64,000 nt of DNA from positions 47,444,358 to 47,508,357 of the forward strand of contig OW388300.1 of assembly GCA_936450465.1 (NCBI GenBank). Direction: 5' to 3'. The stretch is from Gibbula magus (lineage: Eukaryota > Mollusca > Gastropoda > Trochida > Trochidae). Positions within the stretch are counted from its first letter, which is position 1; the number at the start of each line of letters is the position of its first letter. Shown piece by piece: positions 38,303-50,179 of the stretch. The notes beneath the pieces were generated by a model. It was not told where the DNA came from, did no database searches, and worked only from the letters and a program-made list of their open reading frames with translations. The position numbers were made by a program, and so were the translations under genes.

Positions 38303-40420
38303 CTAGAAGTCGAAGATTTCACCAACATCGAAACCAAGCAGACTTAGTCTGAAGAGGGTCTGTAGCAGGGATTGCTGCTGCTGCTGTCCTGTTGAGCCTG
38401 GAACATAAAACACGTTGGGAGAACATAAGCAATTATGAATAAGACACGCAACATGAGGTTACAGCTGTCTAAGGCTGTCCATACTAACACTCTAACAACT
38501 CAGAGTAAGAGTGATTGATGCCTGACTCGGAAGGTGAGAGTTCGAAGGATTCGACCAGAAAAAAAGTACAGAAATCTGTACTATTGTAGAAGAGTAATAA
38601 AAAACACTGAAACATTTCGTCACTATCTAAATGAGACGTAATTCTAAAATAGCAAAGGTGACGTGAATGGTGGTTGATCACATGACACTTATTTAAATGG
38701 ATCATGTTCACTTACACATAAGATTATCACTTTTTGCAATGGAAGTTAATGGAATTGGCATCCTAATAAATCTCAAACTGCATGTAGTTTTACTGGAAAC
38801 GACAGTGTACTATTTGGGGGGATTAAGATGATTCCAAGAATAAACCTTTATTATATGGAAAAAATATAAAACTGAATATGTCAATTGTTATAGAAAGAGT
38901 GAATAATGGCAGACACATTCAGCTATTTTAAAACCCGAAAATGATGAATTGTACAGTTTCTCAAAGTGTATCAATTTGAATTATTGGAACAATTGGAAAC
39001 TACAGTGTGTTATTCAGAAAGATTAGAAAAAGAAATTACTATATGACAATCAATCAAAACTTGAATATATCAATTGTTCTTTATTGCATAGAGAGTTAAT
39101 CATAGCAATGTCATTCAGTCGTCTTTAAACAAGAAAACGCTATATTGTACAAAGTTCATTTCATGATGAGTTAATAGTAGAGATATCGAGCACTTACCAT
39201 TGATACATTGAGTCCCGTTAATGGAGGGGAAGTACGGGTAGTTACAGTGACACCGGTAGCTTCCCTGGATGTTCACACATTGGTTTGGACCATACGGACT
39301 GAAGATGGGTGGATAGGATGGCGGTTGACCCAAGCACGGACTCGATGCACATTCGTTGATATCTGAGGAGACAGTATCAGATGGTTCAGACATTGATCGC
39401 TGCAGTATCATAACTACATGTTTGGTAGATGAAGAAAGTAGTGACCGGGATAGGCTGGGGGGAAAAACAATTTGAATCTCATCCAATCTCTTGTCAAGCT
39501 ATATATCGGTTAAGCATCACTTAACCAAACTTTATACATGTTTGTTTAAGCATTGAATTGGATCGTATTTATTTTGTAAACGGTAATGTTTTGTACACAA
39601 ATTGACTAATGTACAATGGAAATTGTGAACATTTGCTTTCAATTCACTATAGTCATAACACTGCATAATTATGCTAAATAAAGTTTATGATATGGATACA
39701 CGTGATGGTTGTAGAATGTACATTTTGTATAGGGACGTCTTGTATATCCATTTGATATTGTGTGTATTTTATTTACTATGGCTGTGATCACTCACCTTCA
39801 CAAACGGTAGCAATGGCAGTTAGCTGGAAGCCAGGTCTACACTGACAAACTGGAGGAGGCCCCACTAAACAGTCTCCGTTCACACAGCCAACAGTAGCAC
39901 ATGCTGTAAGCAGGATGAGTGTTTTTTTAATGCAACTCTTAATTGTAAGCAAACATTTTGAAGAGTAGAATTCTGCTAACAGTATGCTTAATGACGTATT
40001 CCGTCAGACAGAGCATCTGAATGCATAATGATAATATCATTGAACAACATTATAATTTAGTGATATTTCCTTTTCAGTATATTGGTCAATAATTAGGTAA
40101 ATGTTATGTTATGTTATGTTATATGTTAAATGATATTGTTACATAAAATATAAAATCCATGAATCATCTTCATACATTTTTGTATGAAATGCTTTATGAA
40201 ACGTTAAATGTCATTTATATCTAAGTAAATTGATCATGTTTTTCAAGAGGCTTATGACCTTACAAAAGAACAATACAACTTACACATGTATTAAGTAATA
40301 TTTAGATATCGGCGAGAAAAAGAACATAAGAATTGAATACTTACTTTGTCCAAAGGCAAACGGCATTAGGGTTCCAATGAAAACGAAGATGGACAGTGGT
40401 GAAACTATTGAGAGAGACAT
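38303..40420 (-). CDS. Copy 5: secreted two-EGF protein, 147 aa, minus strand
   Basis: On the - strand the exons are 40420-40345, 39903-39796, 39362-39198 and 38397-38303, phase-1 GT-AG throughout. The signal peptide is MSLSIVSPLSIFVFIG... ending AFGQ; the Ile-5 and Pro-8 changes are shared only with copy 6. The first EGF is CATVGC...LVGPPP. The second has the most changed start, INECASSPCLGQ, but keeps all six Cys and the CVNIQGSYRCHC core. Exon 4 gives GSTGQ, five Gln and GEIFDF then TAG. Intron 3 is long (800 nt); intron 1 (441 nt) contains a short TGTTA repeat near 40100-40125. It is the first of three minus-strand genes in tandem duplicons, closest to copy 6. Confidence 0.91.
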
Positions 40421-40466
40421 TTTCACTGCTTGCTTTAGACAATTGTAGTTGGATTAGGACCTTCCT

Positions 40467-40515
40467 TTATATAGTATGTAGGAGCGTAGAGAACAATGAC
40501 AATATACCCTAATGC
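40467..40515 (-). promoter_or_regulatory. Core promoter of copy 5
   Basis: Reverse complement of the shared block at 40515-40489 and TATATAA at 40473-40467, 53 nt before the ATG at 40420. Confidence 0.8.
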
Positions 40516-42167
40516 TATGTATGAGCTTTATTGCTCTTTTATGATGTGTTATAGTTTATTTTCAAAGTTTCATAAAAAAAAGTACAGTTAGTGAATCTTA
40601 TGGGAAACAATATGACCGGTAGTTGACACCAGTACAAACAATTTGTTTTGCTAAATACGGATTTAGTATTTGATCTTTTTAGTTTCAAAATCAAAACATA
40701 CATACCAAGCATATTTCCAAATACACATTTCATGGAGTTCAACAGGAAGAGTAGATCAAATATTCTTCTGTCAAGTTATATTTGCACACTTTACATCAAA
40801 GTTTTTTTTAACAGTGGACAGAACTTATACAAACGTTTTAATGTCCGTCACATGCCTAGACACCACAGGTTGTATATGTCAAAGTTTCGACGTGATGTTG
40901 CTCCAACTGATGATCAAAGAGGTTCCCCTTTACACCAATGTACTCCTTTAAACCTTTAACGATTTATGTAAATAGGTTGTTCTGATCTTGTGATCTGATC
41001 AATTTTGATTTGTGATTCGATACAACTAAAATATAAATTTTAACTTCACGACAAAGAAAAGAATTGTTATATTGTGTCTAGTACTTATGTTTTAGTGGTT
41101 GTAAATATTTTATAAACCTAATAATAATACTATTGTGATGTCTAGTACATTAAACTTCACTAGTTTTCCTTTTCAAGACTATTATAAAATTAAATCAATT
41201 CTCTGAAAGATTCTTATTTTTTTCTTAAACTTATCTCTGTCTGTCTGTGTGTCTGTCTATGTTGACTTATGTTGAGAATATGATATGAATATATGTAACT
41301 GGGATCTCTAAGGTCGAAATGTAAAATATTTTAGAAATATTTTTCACTTTTCATTGCAGGAAATGCATTTGAGCTTTCCTAGGCGAAATGTATTCAATAG
41401 ACTATGTAGAACATACGTCCATGATACAAGATGTAAAACATACTTGCATTACATAAGTGTTTCCTAACTGCATAACTTACACAGTAACAGTTGCTCACAT
41501 CTTGGTATGATGGTTTATCTGTCTATATCTGTCATATGTGGCAGAGTAAGGTCAGAAATATCCCTTTAAGCTTTGGCTAGTGGGGTTTCCATTTAGCCTG
41601 ATTGGTATTTTGGTTAAAAATTGTTTTTTCATTCTTGATTCATTTAGTTGGGACATGTAATTTCGACGTCAGTATATGTATAAGGCCGTTGGTTGATTTT
41701 CAATGAAAACTATTATGTGTCATATTATTTGCAATTGGGGATGAATATGAAAGCGATTTGAACTTTGATCAGCACATCTCTGTCACCTTCATTGTATGTA
41801 GTTGTTTGTGTAAAACAATAACAATATAATTAAAAGTAATGCGTTTAGCAGCAAGTTTTAATAGATAAACACAATATTAATGTTTTACATCAAATGAAAA
41901 TAAAAAGGTAACCTTCGACATCATTTCCTAACACCAAAGAACACATATGATTATGCATCTGTATACAAATTACTTATTATTCATACACATGCCTGTCTAC
42001 AATTTATGAGGTAAGGTTGAACAGAATAAAAAATGCTGCTTTTAAATCGTGAAAAACTCAGCAAAGTATAACTTTATATAAGCAAAGGTATCATATATAA
42101 CGTAAAATATAACATGATACTGAATAGTATATAAAATATACATCATTTCAGATGGATCTGTCATATA

Positions 42168-42682
42168 CACTGTCAGCCAAAAGAAACGCCTACTTGATTT
42201 TCCTCAAAATGAATGATTAAATAATTTCTGACATATACTTAATGCGGGTGTCCACGTTATGCTGAAACAATAATTGATATGAAAGTTATTGGGAAAACTG
42301 TTTATTCGAGTCAAAATCATTCACGAAATCCGCGCCCAATGAAGACTGCTATTTCTAGTTGATTCACTTGCTCGCCGTCACCACGTACATCTGTAGCATC
42401 ATCACTACTTTAATGCGAATGATGCGTGCCTGTATTGTTGCTCGTGGTTGTATGAACATCTGTTTCAAATATATATTTCTGATAAAGCACTGATCGAAAA
42501 CTGAACATTTATGTTGTCTCATTTCAACAATCGCCATTTTGTGACATGACAACAACTGAAATTTAAATATAATTTTCAGAAATAGTGCAACTTCATGATG
42601 CTATTATATTTCTAATCTATTCATTATAGATTTTTATGAAATCTAATAGATATATTGTAGGCGTTTATTTTGACAGTCAGTG
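42168..42682. mobile_element. TA-flanked MITE (CACTGTCAGCCAAAAGAAAC) in duplicon 2
   Basis: Left CACTGTCAGCCAAAAGAAAC and right GTTTATTTTGACAGTCAGTG are imperfect inverted repeats with TA on both sides (42166-42167, 42683-42684). 515 bp, non-coding. Confidence 0.82.
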
Positions 42683-43305
42683 TATATCTATGGGATCATC
42701 ACGTGTATCCATATCATAAACTTTCCATAACATAGACAGTATTATCCCTATCGTTTTTTGAATAAGAAGCAGACACATTTTTAATCATTTCTATTGTAGA
42801 TCATTCAATAACTTTGAACTGAAGAAAAGTTTACATTCACAAAACATTCATGACACAATTCAATTCCACCGGTGTCACTGTAATTACCCCTACTTCCCCT
42901 CCATAAATGGGACTAAGTTTATCGATGGTGCTGGGTATTCTTACAATCATCATGAACTTTGTGAAACTGTACAATATAGCGTTTTCTTGTTTTGAGAAGG
43001 CTGAATTGTATTGCTATGAGTAACTCTTTCTGCAATAAAGAACAATTGATTTTCAGGTTCTGATTTATTGTCATATAATAATTTCAATTTCTCATCCTAA
43101 ATAAAACACTATGGTTTCCAAAAGAATAGCATGTCTTTTGAGTTTCATTTGTGTGCCATTTCATTACTTTAAGTACATCTAGTGATCCTCGTGTGTCTAT
43201 TTCAACACATCCCATTTATCAAAGTCTCACCTCATCCATCACCGTCTACGTCACCTTTGCTATTTAAGAAATAAATGATATTTAGATAGTGTAAAAAGTG
43301 TATTT

Positions 43306-44090
43306 CTTACCCAAGCGGGCACAGATAGGCCGGGTATTAAAGTGTTCATAATGGTCATGGGAATTACAGTTTTTCTAAATATAACTTGCGTTTTGATTGG
43401 TAGACGGAACTACTTTGCGCACATTCATGAATTACTTAGCTCTACTGTTCAAGCTAAATCACATAATTGAACAATTTCGAGCATACCTAATTGAAGTCAC
43501 ACGTCAGTAAAACATATTAAATATAAAATCATGTTCAACCTAAGTTTCCGAGACCGTAATTACAGTATTAAACTTGCAAGGCGAAGCAGCATGCAAGAGT
43601 CGCCGGCTCAACTGCCGTGACGTCATTGCTTTGTGACGTCATTAACTATGACGTCATTTGGTGACGTAATTACACCCATATCTTGCATTCCAACAGAGCG
43701 AATAATCAGTTCACGTTTTCAAAAATTATCTCTCTGCGACCTTGTTAACGATATAAATGAGTTGTTTACAACGTCAGTAAACCATTTTGGGAATAAAATT
43801 CAACAGTTACTTTAGAATCCTTCTGGAAAAAAGAGAGCAAGTTGTTTATTATTTAGATGTGTGCATTTTCAAGGTGTGAAAGAGTTATGAATGGCGTATG
43901 AGAACACTGCATTATGCATTTAAATGATCATGGGTAAGAGAAGAATAACCAACTCGGTGCTCGGAATTACGAATTATCTGTCCCTCGTGAATTATTATGT
44001 CAACCTCCTCGCTAAAGCTCGGAGTTTATCACAATAATTAACTCGGGACAGATAATCCGCAATTCCTCGCAACTCGTTGATTATTCTTAT
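43306..44090. mobile_element. ~785-bp insertion in remnant 2 with CRE cluster and foldback
   Basis: Remnants 1 and 3 run straight through from GTGTATTT to AGATAATG/AGTTAATG; remnant 2 is interrupted here. The right part is a foldback: 43941-43995 (AAGAATAACCAACTCGGTGC...) pairs with 44033-44088 (...GCAACTCGTTGATTATTCTT). The middle carries clustered TGACGTCA sites. No transposase was found, and the left end does not pair with the right. Confidence 0.65.
43618..43669. promoter_or_regulatory. Cluster of four CRE-like sites
   Basis: TGACGTCA at 43618-43625, 43634-43641 and 43649-43656, and TGACGTAA at 43662-43669; the steps are 16, 15 and 13 bp. These are consensus binding sites for CREB/ATF bZIP factors; activity here is unproven. 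Confidence 0.55.
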
Positions 44091-45095
44091 ATTAGATAAT
44101 GTAAAAGGTTGTATTTGGGATAATATTGCAAGATTCGAACCCAAACCCTCAAAGTCAAGCAATGACGGTTGGTGCATGTATGGGTATTAATCCAACAAGG
44201 GACTCATCCTGAAAAATGTACAGAAACTTGAACTGTTGCCGATAGTGTAAGCCCAGACACAACTATATTACACTTGCTATTTTTGATGATGACCATGCTA
44301 CCGTTAAACAAGTGTCATCCGTTGTGATGTGCGTCTTATTGTTAGTTGAATACAGTTATCTTTACTTGTTACTTACTTCAAAGTATCTTAATACCATAAT
44401 CGCGATTATCAACTCTTGCAAGAACAATTGATATGTTAAGATTTTTAGTTTTGAGAAGTAATGTGGATGCATTGGCAACTTCAAACAATATTCTCTCCTG
44501 ATATCACCAATAATACGATGCATAAATCTAATGTATATCATCTTTATTTGTGATGTATTTTATGTCCATTATGTGTCAATACAGTTATAGATAACATTGA
44601 TATGTTAACAATTATGACCCCCTCCTCCCTCCCAAACACTGCAACATTACTAATGTTTATCGAATATAAAATCTGTGTCCCTGTATGTTTTATGCATTCT
44701 TACATTCTCACATTATAACAAATGTGAACCGGTTTATCGTGGCCTTCAATACAATTACATATATACCACAATATCTAACTGTGTATATATCTAGGAGAAA
44801 TCTATTATTTCCTGTGTTACCATAACAATTGTGAACTATAAACCATACATTCAAATTACAAAACACTGCTTACATGACTATGGCATCCTAAACTTAAGCA
44901 AAATGACTTCTCCAGCATCAATTGGACTCAGCAAATTGAAATAATTGTGGACTGATTACATGTAAGTTATTGCACAAAACAAGATCGCACAGGCATTTGA
45001 TTTTGTTTAGCATCGTCTATATCCATGAAGGTTTTTTGTTTGAATATAATTTTCATAAACATCATTCCTTTGCTGGGGCTTCTCAACTTAAAAAT

Positions 45096-46804
45096 ATGCG
45101 CAAAATGCACCAAGATCCAGAACTATTTCTGGATAAAACTCCAATCAAAGTCGTTCCAGAGGCCAAGGTTCTTGGTCTCACTTTTGACAGTAAATTATCA
45201 TTTATCCCTCATATCAAAAACCTCAAAGCTAAATGCTTAAAGGCATTGGACCTTTTAAAGGTCGTTTCAAATAATAAATTGGGTGGAGATGAAGAAACTC
45301 TTCTTCATCTCTATCGATCACTCATCCGCTCCAAACTATATTATGGATCCATAATATATTGATCTGCCCGCCCCTCTTATATCAAAATACTAGACACAAT
45401 CCATCACCAGGGCCTCAGGCTTTGTCTTGGGGCCTTCAGAACTTCACCTGTTGAAAGCCTTTACGTTGAAGCTGATGAGCCATCTCTTGAAGATCGGCGC
45501 ATCAAGCTAGCACTTCAATATATAACCAAATTAAAATCAAACCCTTCAAATCTTGCATACATCTGCGTATTCAATCCTGAATACCAGCAACTTAAAACCT
45601 AAAGCAATTCCACCACTCGGTATCAGACTTCAACAACATGTTGAAGATTCTGATATCGACCTAACAACAATAGCAGAGCACGGTCTGCTTACCACTCCGC
45701 CATGGCAGGTGGTCAGGCCCCATGTCAACCTCTCTCTATCTACTCATAAAAAAGCAAATACAGACCAATTAATATTTCAACAGGCATTTTTTGAACTACG
45801 TGATTTTTTCCCAGATTATAAACCAATTTACACTGACGGTTCTAAGGATGGACCAACATTTGCAGCAGCAACTGTGACTCCTTCAACAACATATGCTTCA
45901 AGGCTGCATGTTGGCAGCAGCATCTTTACTGCAGAAGCTAAGGCCATCCTGAAGGCCGTCCACCATATTAAAAACTAAGCTCCCAATAATTATATTATTT
46001 TTTCAGACTCGCTTTCCTGCTTGCAGGCTATTAAAAATTGTAAAAGTGATCATCCAATTAGTTGGGATATTTTAGAACTTCATAATTCATGTCTCCAATG
46101 CGACATCGTCTTCTGCTGGCTTCCTAGTCATATGGGTATAAGAGGCAATAACAAAGCTGATTCAGCAGCTAAATCCGCATTAAACCTCAAACATAGTTCT
46201 CCTTCTAAAGTTCTGTATACGGATTCAAAACCTGCTATTAAATCTTACATTAGGCAGTGGTGGAGGTCCCAATGGGACCAACAACAACACAACAAACTTC
46301 ATAATTTACAACCTCATTTAGGCTTTAAATCTCTTTCTTCTTTTACCCGACAGGAAGCCTGTGTCCTACGACGATGTCGTATTGGACACAGTCATCTCAC
46401 CCATTCATACCTTTTAAAGGGGCAAGACCCCCCAGTATGTATTCCCTGCCAGTGCCCCCTCACAATTAAACACATCTTGTGCGAGTGTTGGGACACTGCG
46501 CTCATAAGGGAAACCTTTTATCCAGATATTACCATATCTCAAGTTTTTAGCCAATTTGGCGAACATCGTGTTTTAGACTTTTTAAAAGCTGTAAATCTTT
46601 TCGACAAATTGTAACTTTTTAACTATTCTAAATCAGTTTTTAACCAAATTGTGATAATTTGCTGATGTTTTTTATAACCTTTGTGTCATTACGTTTTGCT
46701 TTTGCAATTATATTTAAATTAATCAATTAACTTAAATTTCTCGCCGCTAATGGCTGCAATATTGCCGAAGAGGCGTTAAGCAATAACTCACTCACTCACT
46801 CACT
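45096..46804 (+). mobile_element. 5'-truncated I-type LINE (RT C-terminus, RNase H, zinc-knuckle-like end)
   Basis: Reading begins inside the element at ATGCGCAAAATGCACCAAGA and gives the C-terminal part of a non-LTR reverse transcriptase (VLGLTFDSKLSFIPHIK, LYRSLIRSKLYYGS), a stop at 45361, LRLCLGAFRTSPVESLY, a frameshift near 45600, and then an RNase H domain: YTDGS (Asp), TAEAKAIL (Glu), a TAA at 45976, FSDSLSCLQ (Asp), and NNKADSAAK (Asp). The end has C-x2-C-x8-H-x4-C (CIPCQCPLTIKHILCEC). The 3' tail is ACTC repeated. It is flanked by CAACTTAAAAAT at 45084-45095 and 46805-46816, a 12-bp target duplication. Three lesions make it inactive. RNase H plus knuckle points to the I/Nimb group. 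Confidence 0.88.
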
Positions 46805-48070
46805 CAACTTAAAAATCGTACTACATGATTCATGTATTTATAAAATTGGATCATAATACGAGATCACGCCGGCGATTCATGATGTCAAGCATTGTCTCTG
46901 TCCATGAAATGTATGTAGTTTAAACAATATTTTCATAAATATTGTTCGTGTTGTTGGTGCGTCCCAATTGAACTTCAAACCATGCTGCTGTAACGAATTT
47001 GATACTATCAAAAGATTTTAACCAAAACTTTAAATTAGCTAATCCGAATCAATGGGTGAGACAGTAAGAATCCCACCATTGACAGAAAGATGGAATAACC
47101 TGATGGCCCTATGACATAGAATGGACTGCTTCAATCCAATCCAATCAGAGACCAACCTAAACCTTTAAATATTACTTGCAGGCAATTGTTCATTGCCATA
47201 CCAATTTAAACGTTAAACTTATGATCACCTACATCGAAAGTATTTTGAAATAATGTAATCATGTCATAATGTAACAATGTACAACACAGATGGAGATATT
47301 CTTTTATTTCATGAACATCAGTGATATTAAGAAAATTTCACATTTGCAGGGGGACAACCCATATTGTTTACAAATTATTGTTATTGTACCTATGTCAACG
47401 CCTAATGAACATAGCATATATCACAAATATAGTACATATATTATCACATACGCGAATACATAGCAAGTTTATATTTTGAAAAATAATGCGCTGTTTAATA
47501 AATTAAAATAATATTAAGCAGTTTTTATATAAAAAACGTAATTTTTATCATCGTTTTTCGCATATTCAACAGGATTTTTCACTGACACACATACATGTAT
47601 TTTAGATATTGCTAAAACTGTAATATGAATAAGCAAACGAATTCAGGAATAATAATAGGGGTTCACCGAACGTTTTCCATCACTTAAATCTCATTTTTTA
47701 AATCACCTACATAAACGTAAAATCATGACGTCACGGCAGTTTTGATAAATCAAACTTTAACTTTGACGGCGTATTGTGTAATTATTATTGAATACACTAT
47801 CAATCTAAGCCTTCTTAATGGAAGAAGAAACTATCAGTTGATTATACAATTGCTTGATTGCTTAAACAAATGTAATGCATTAATTTTGAGATTTATTCAC
47901 AACAATAAATTGTTGTCACAAAATGTTACTGTATGTGAATTCAATATCTTCGTCCTGTCTCTCCTTAAGCTCGAACACATAACAGATATGGATAATATAC
48001 GTAAGAAAAATTTCATGTGTGATGTCAGAAAAGAATACTGTTTGTAGTTTCCATTACATCCATTTTACTT

Positions 48071-50085
48071 CTAGAAGTCGAATATTTCACCAACATCGAA
48101 ACCAAGCAGACTTAGTCTGAAGAGGGTCTGTAGCAGGGATTGCTGCTGCTGCTGTCCTGTTGAGCCTTAAACATAAAACACGTTGGGAGAACGTAAGCAA
48201 TTATGAATAAGACACGCAACATGAGGTTACAGCTGTCTAAGGCTGTCCATACTAAAACACTAACAACTCAGAGTAAGAGTGATTGATGCCTGACTCGGAA
48301 GGTGAGAGTTTGAAGGATTCGACCCGAAAAAAAAGTACAGAAATCTGTACTATTATAGAAAGAGTAATAAAAAACATTGGAACATTTCGTCACTATCTAA
48401 ATGAGACGTAATTCTAAAATAGCAAAGGTGACGTGAATGGTGATTGATCACATGACACTTATTTAAACGGGTCATGTTCACTTACACATAAGATTATCAC
48501 TTTTTGCAATGGAAGTTAATGGAATTGGCATCCTAATAAATCTCAAATTGCATGTAGTTTTACTGGAAACGACAATGTACTATTTGGGGGGATTAAGATG
48601 ATTCCAAGAATAAACCTTTATTATATGGAAAAAATATATAACTGAATATGTCAATTGTTATAGAAAGATTGAATAATGGCAAACACATTCAGCTATTTTA
48701 AAACCCGAAAATGATGAATTGTACAGTTTCTCAAAGTGTATCAATTTGAATTATTGGAACAATTGGAAACTACAGTGTGTTATTCAGAAAGATTAGAAAT
48801 AGAAATTATTATATGACGATCAATCAGAACTTGAATATATCAATTGTTCTTTATTGCATAGAGAGTTAATCATAGCAATGCCATTCAGTCGTCTTAAAAC
48901 AAGAAAACGCTATATTGTACAGTTTCATAAAGTTCAATTCATGATGAGTTAATAGTAGAGATAATGACCACTTACCATTGATACATTGAGTCCCGTTAAT
49001 GGAGGGGAAGTACGGGTAATTACAGTGACACCGGTAGCTTCCCTGGATGTTCACGCATTGGTTTGGACCATACGGACTGAAGATGGGTGGATAGGATGGG
49101 GGTTGACCCAAGCACGGATTCGATACACATTCGTTGATATCTGAGGAGACAGTGCACAATTGTCAAGCTATATATCGGTTCAGCATCACTTTACCAAACT
49201 TTATACATGTTTGTTTAAGCATTGAATTGGATCGTGTTTATTTTGTAAATGGTAATGTTTTGTAAACAATTTGACTAATGTACAATGGAAATTGTGAACA
49301 TTTGATTTCAGTTCACTATAGGCATAACACTGCATATGCTAAATACAGTTTATGATATGGATACACTTGACGGTTGTTGAATGTACATTTTGTATAGGGA
49401 TGCCTTGTATATCCATTTGATAATGTGTGTATTTTATTTATTATGGCTGTGATCACTCACCTTCACAAACGGTAGCAATGGCAGTTAGCTGGAAGCCAGG
49501 TCTACACTGACAAACTGGAGGAGGCCCCACTAAACAGTCTCCGTTCACACAGCCAACAGTAGCACATGCTGTAAGCAGGATGAATGTTTTTTTTAATGCC
49601 ACTCATAATTGTAAGCAAAACTTTGGAGTAGAATTCTGCTAACAGTATGCTTAATGACGTATTCCGTAAGACAGAGCATCTGAGTACATAATGATAATAT
49701 CATTAAACAACGTTGTAATTTAGCGATCTTTTCCTTTTCAGTATATTGGTCAATAATTAGGTAAATGTTATGTTATGTTATATTATATGTTAAATGATAT
49801 TGTTACATAAAATATAAAATCCATGAATCATCTTAATACATTTTTTGTATGAAATGCTTTATCAAAAGTTGAATGTCATTTATATCTAAGTAAATTGATC
49901 ATGTTTTCCAGGAGGCTTGTGACCTTACAAAAGAACAATACAACTTACACATGTATTAAATAATCTTTAGACATCGGCGAGAAAAAGAACATAAGCACTG
50001 AATACTTACTTTGTCCAAAGGCAAACGGCATTAGGGTTCCAATGAAAACGAAGATGGCCAGTGGTGAAACTATTGAGAGAGACAT
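48071..50085 (-). CDS. Copy 6: secreted two-EGF protein, 147 aa, minus strand
   Basis: Minus-strand exons 50085-50010, 49568-49461, 49140-48976 and 48165-48071. The signal peptide differs from copy 5 by a single residue (PLAIFVF for PLSIFVF). The two EGF domains read CATVGC...LVGPPP and INECVSNPCLGQ. Exon 4 encodes GSTGQ, five Gln and GEIFDF-TAG. The acceptor before exon 4 is TTTAAG rather than the family's TTTCAG/TTCCAG, a weaker but legal AG site. Intron 1 is 441 nt, exactly the length in copy 5. Copies 5 and 6 align closely through introns and flanks over several kb, so this is the youngest visible duplication of a whole gene in the window. Confidence 0.9.
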
Positions 50086-50130
50086 TTTCACTGCTTGCTG
50101 TACACAACTGTAGTTTGATAAGACCTTCCT

Positions 50131-50179
50131 TTATATAGTATGCATGAGCATGGAGAACAATGACAATATACCCTAATGC
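50131..50179 (-). promoter_or_regulatory. Core promoter of copy 6
   Basis: Shared block at 50179-50153; TATATAA at 50137-50131. A one-base deletion in the leader makes the TATA-ATG distance 52 instead of 53. Confidence 0.8.

Larger units (their letters stand above)
34527..42167. repeat. Inverted-half duplicon 1 (remnant 1 + copy 5)
   Basis: First of three direct repeats that order as: TA-flanked MITE, + strand remnant, AT-rich spacer, - strand gene, its upstream flank. Its left end falls inside a 5'-truncated copy of the MITE that is complete at the start of duplicons 2 and 3. It has two stretches not in the others: about 37250-37480 and about 37905-38090. Spacer 36240-38300 shows no gene. 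Confidence 0.7.
42865..44530 (+). pseudogene. Remnant 2 of the two-EGF family
   Basis: 42865-42928 matches the 3' half of exon 3 (CCGGTGTCACTGTAATTACC...), but the last Cys codon is TTT and the splice donor is gone (GATGGTGCTGGG). Intron-3-like sequence follows, interrupted by a roughly 785-bp insertion at 43306-44090. An eroded exon 4 end with its 3' UTR (TTTTGAGAAGTAATGTGGATGCATTGG) lies at about 44440-44475. It stands at the head of duplicon 2, opposite to copy 6. Confidence 0.75.

Noticed and set aside
39363..39486. Open reading upstream of exon 3 (ending QRSMSEPSDTVSS), also in copies 3 and 4
   Set aside because: It lies before a clean CTCCTCAG acceptor conserved in all copies; other copies are not open there, so it is intron sequence.
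40648..40959. A 103-codon open frame, also open in duplicon 2 (50310-50624, 104 codons)
   Set aside because: The two regions are recent duplicates, so shared openness is expected; a T-run indel, no domain, no splice context and loss in duplicon 3 argue against a gene.
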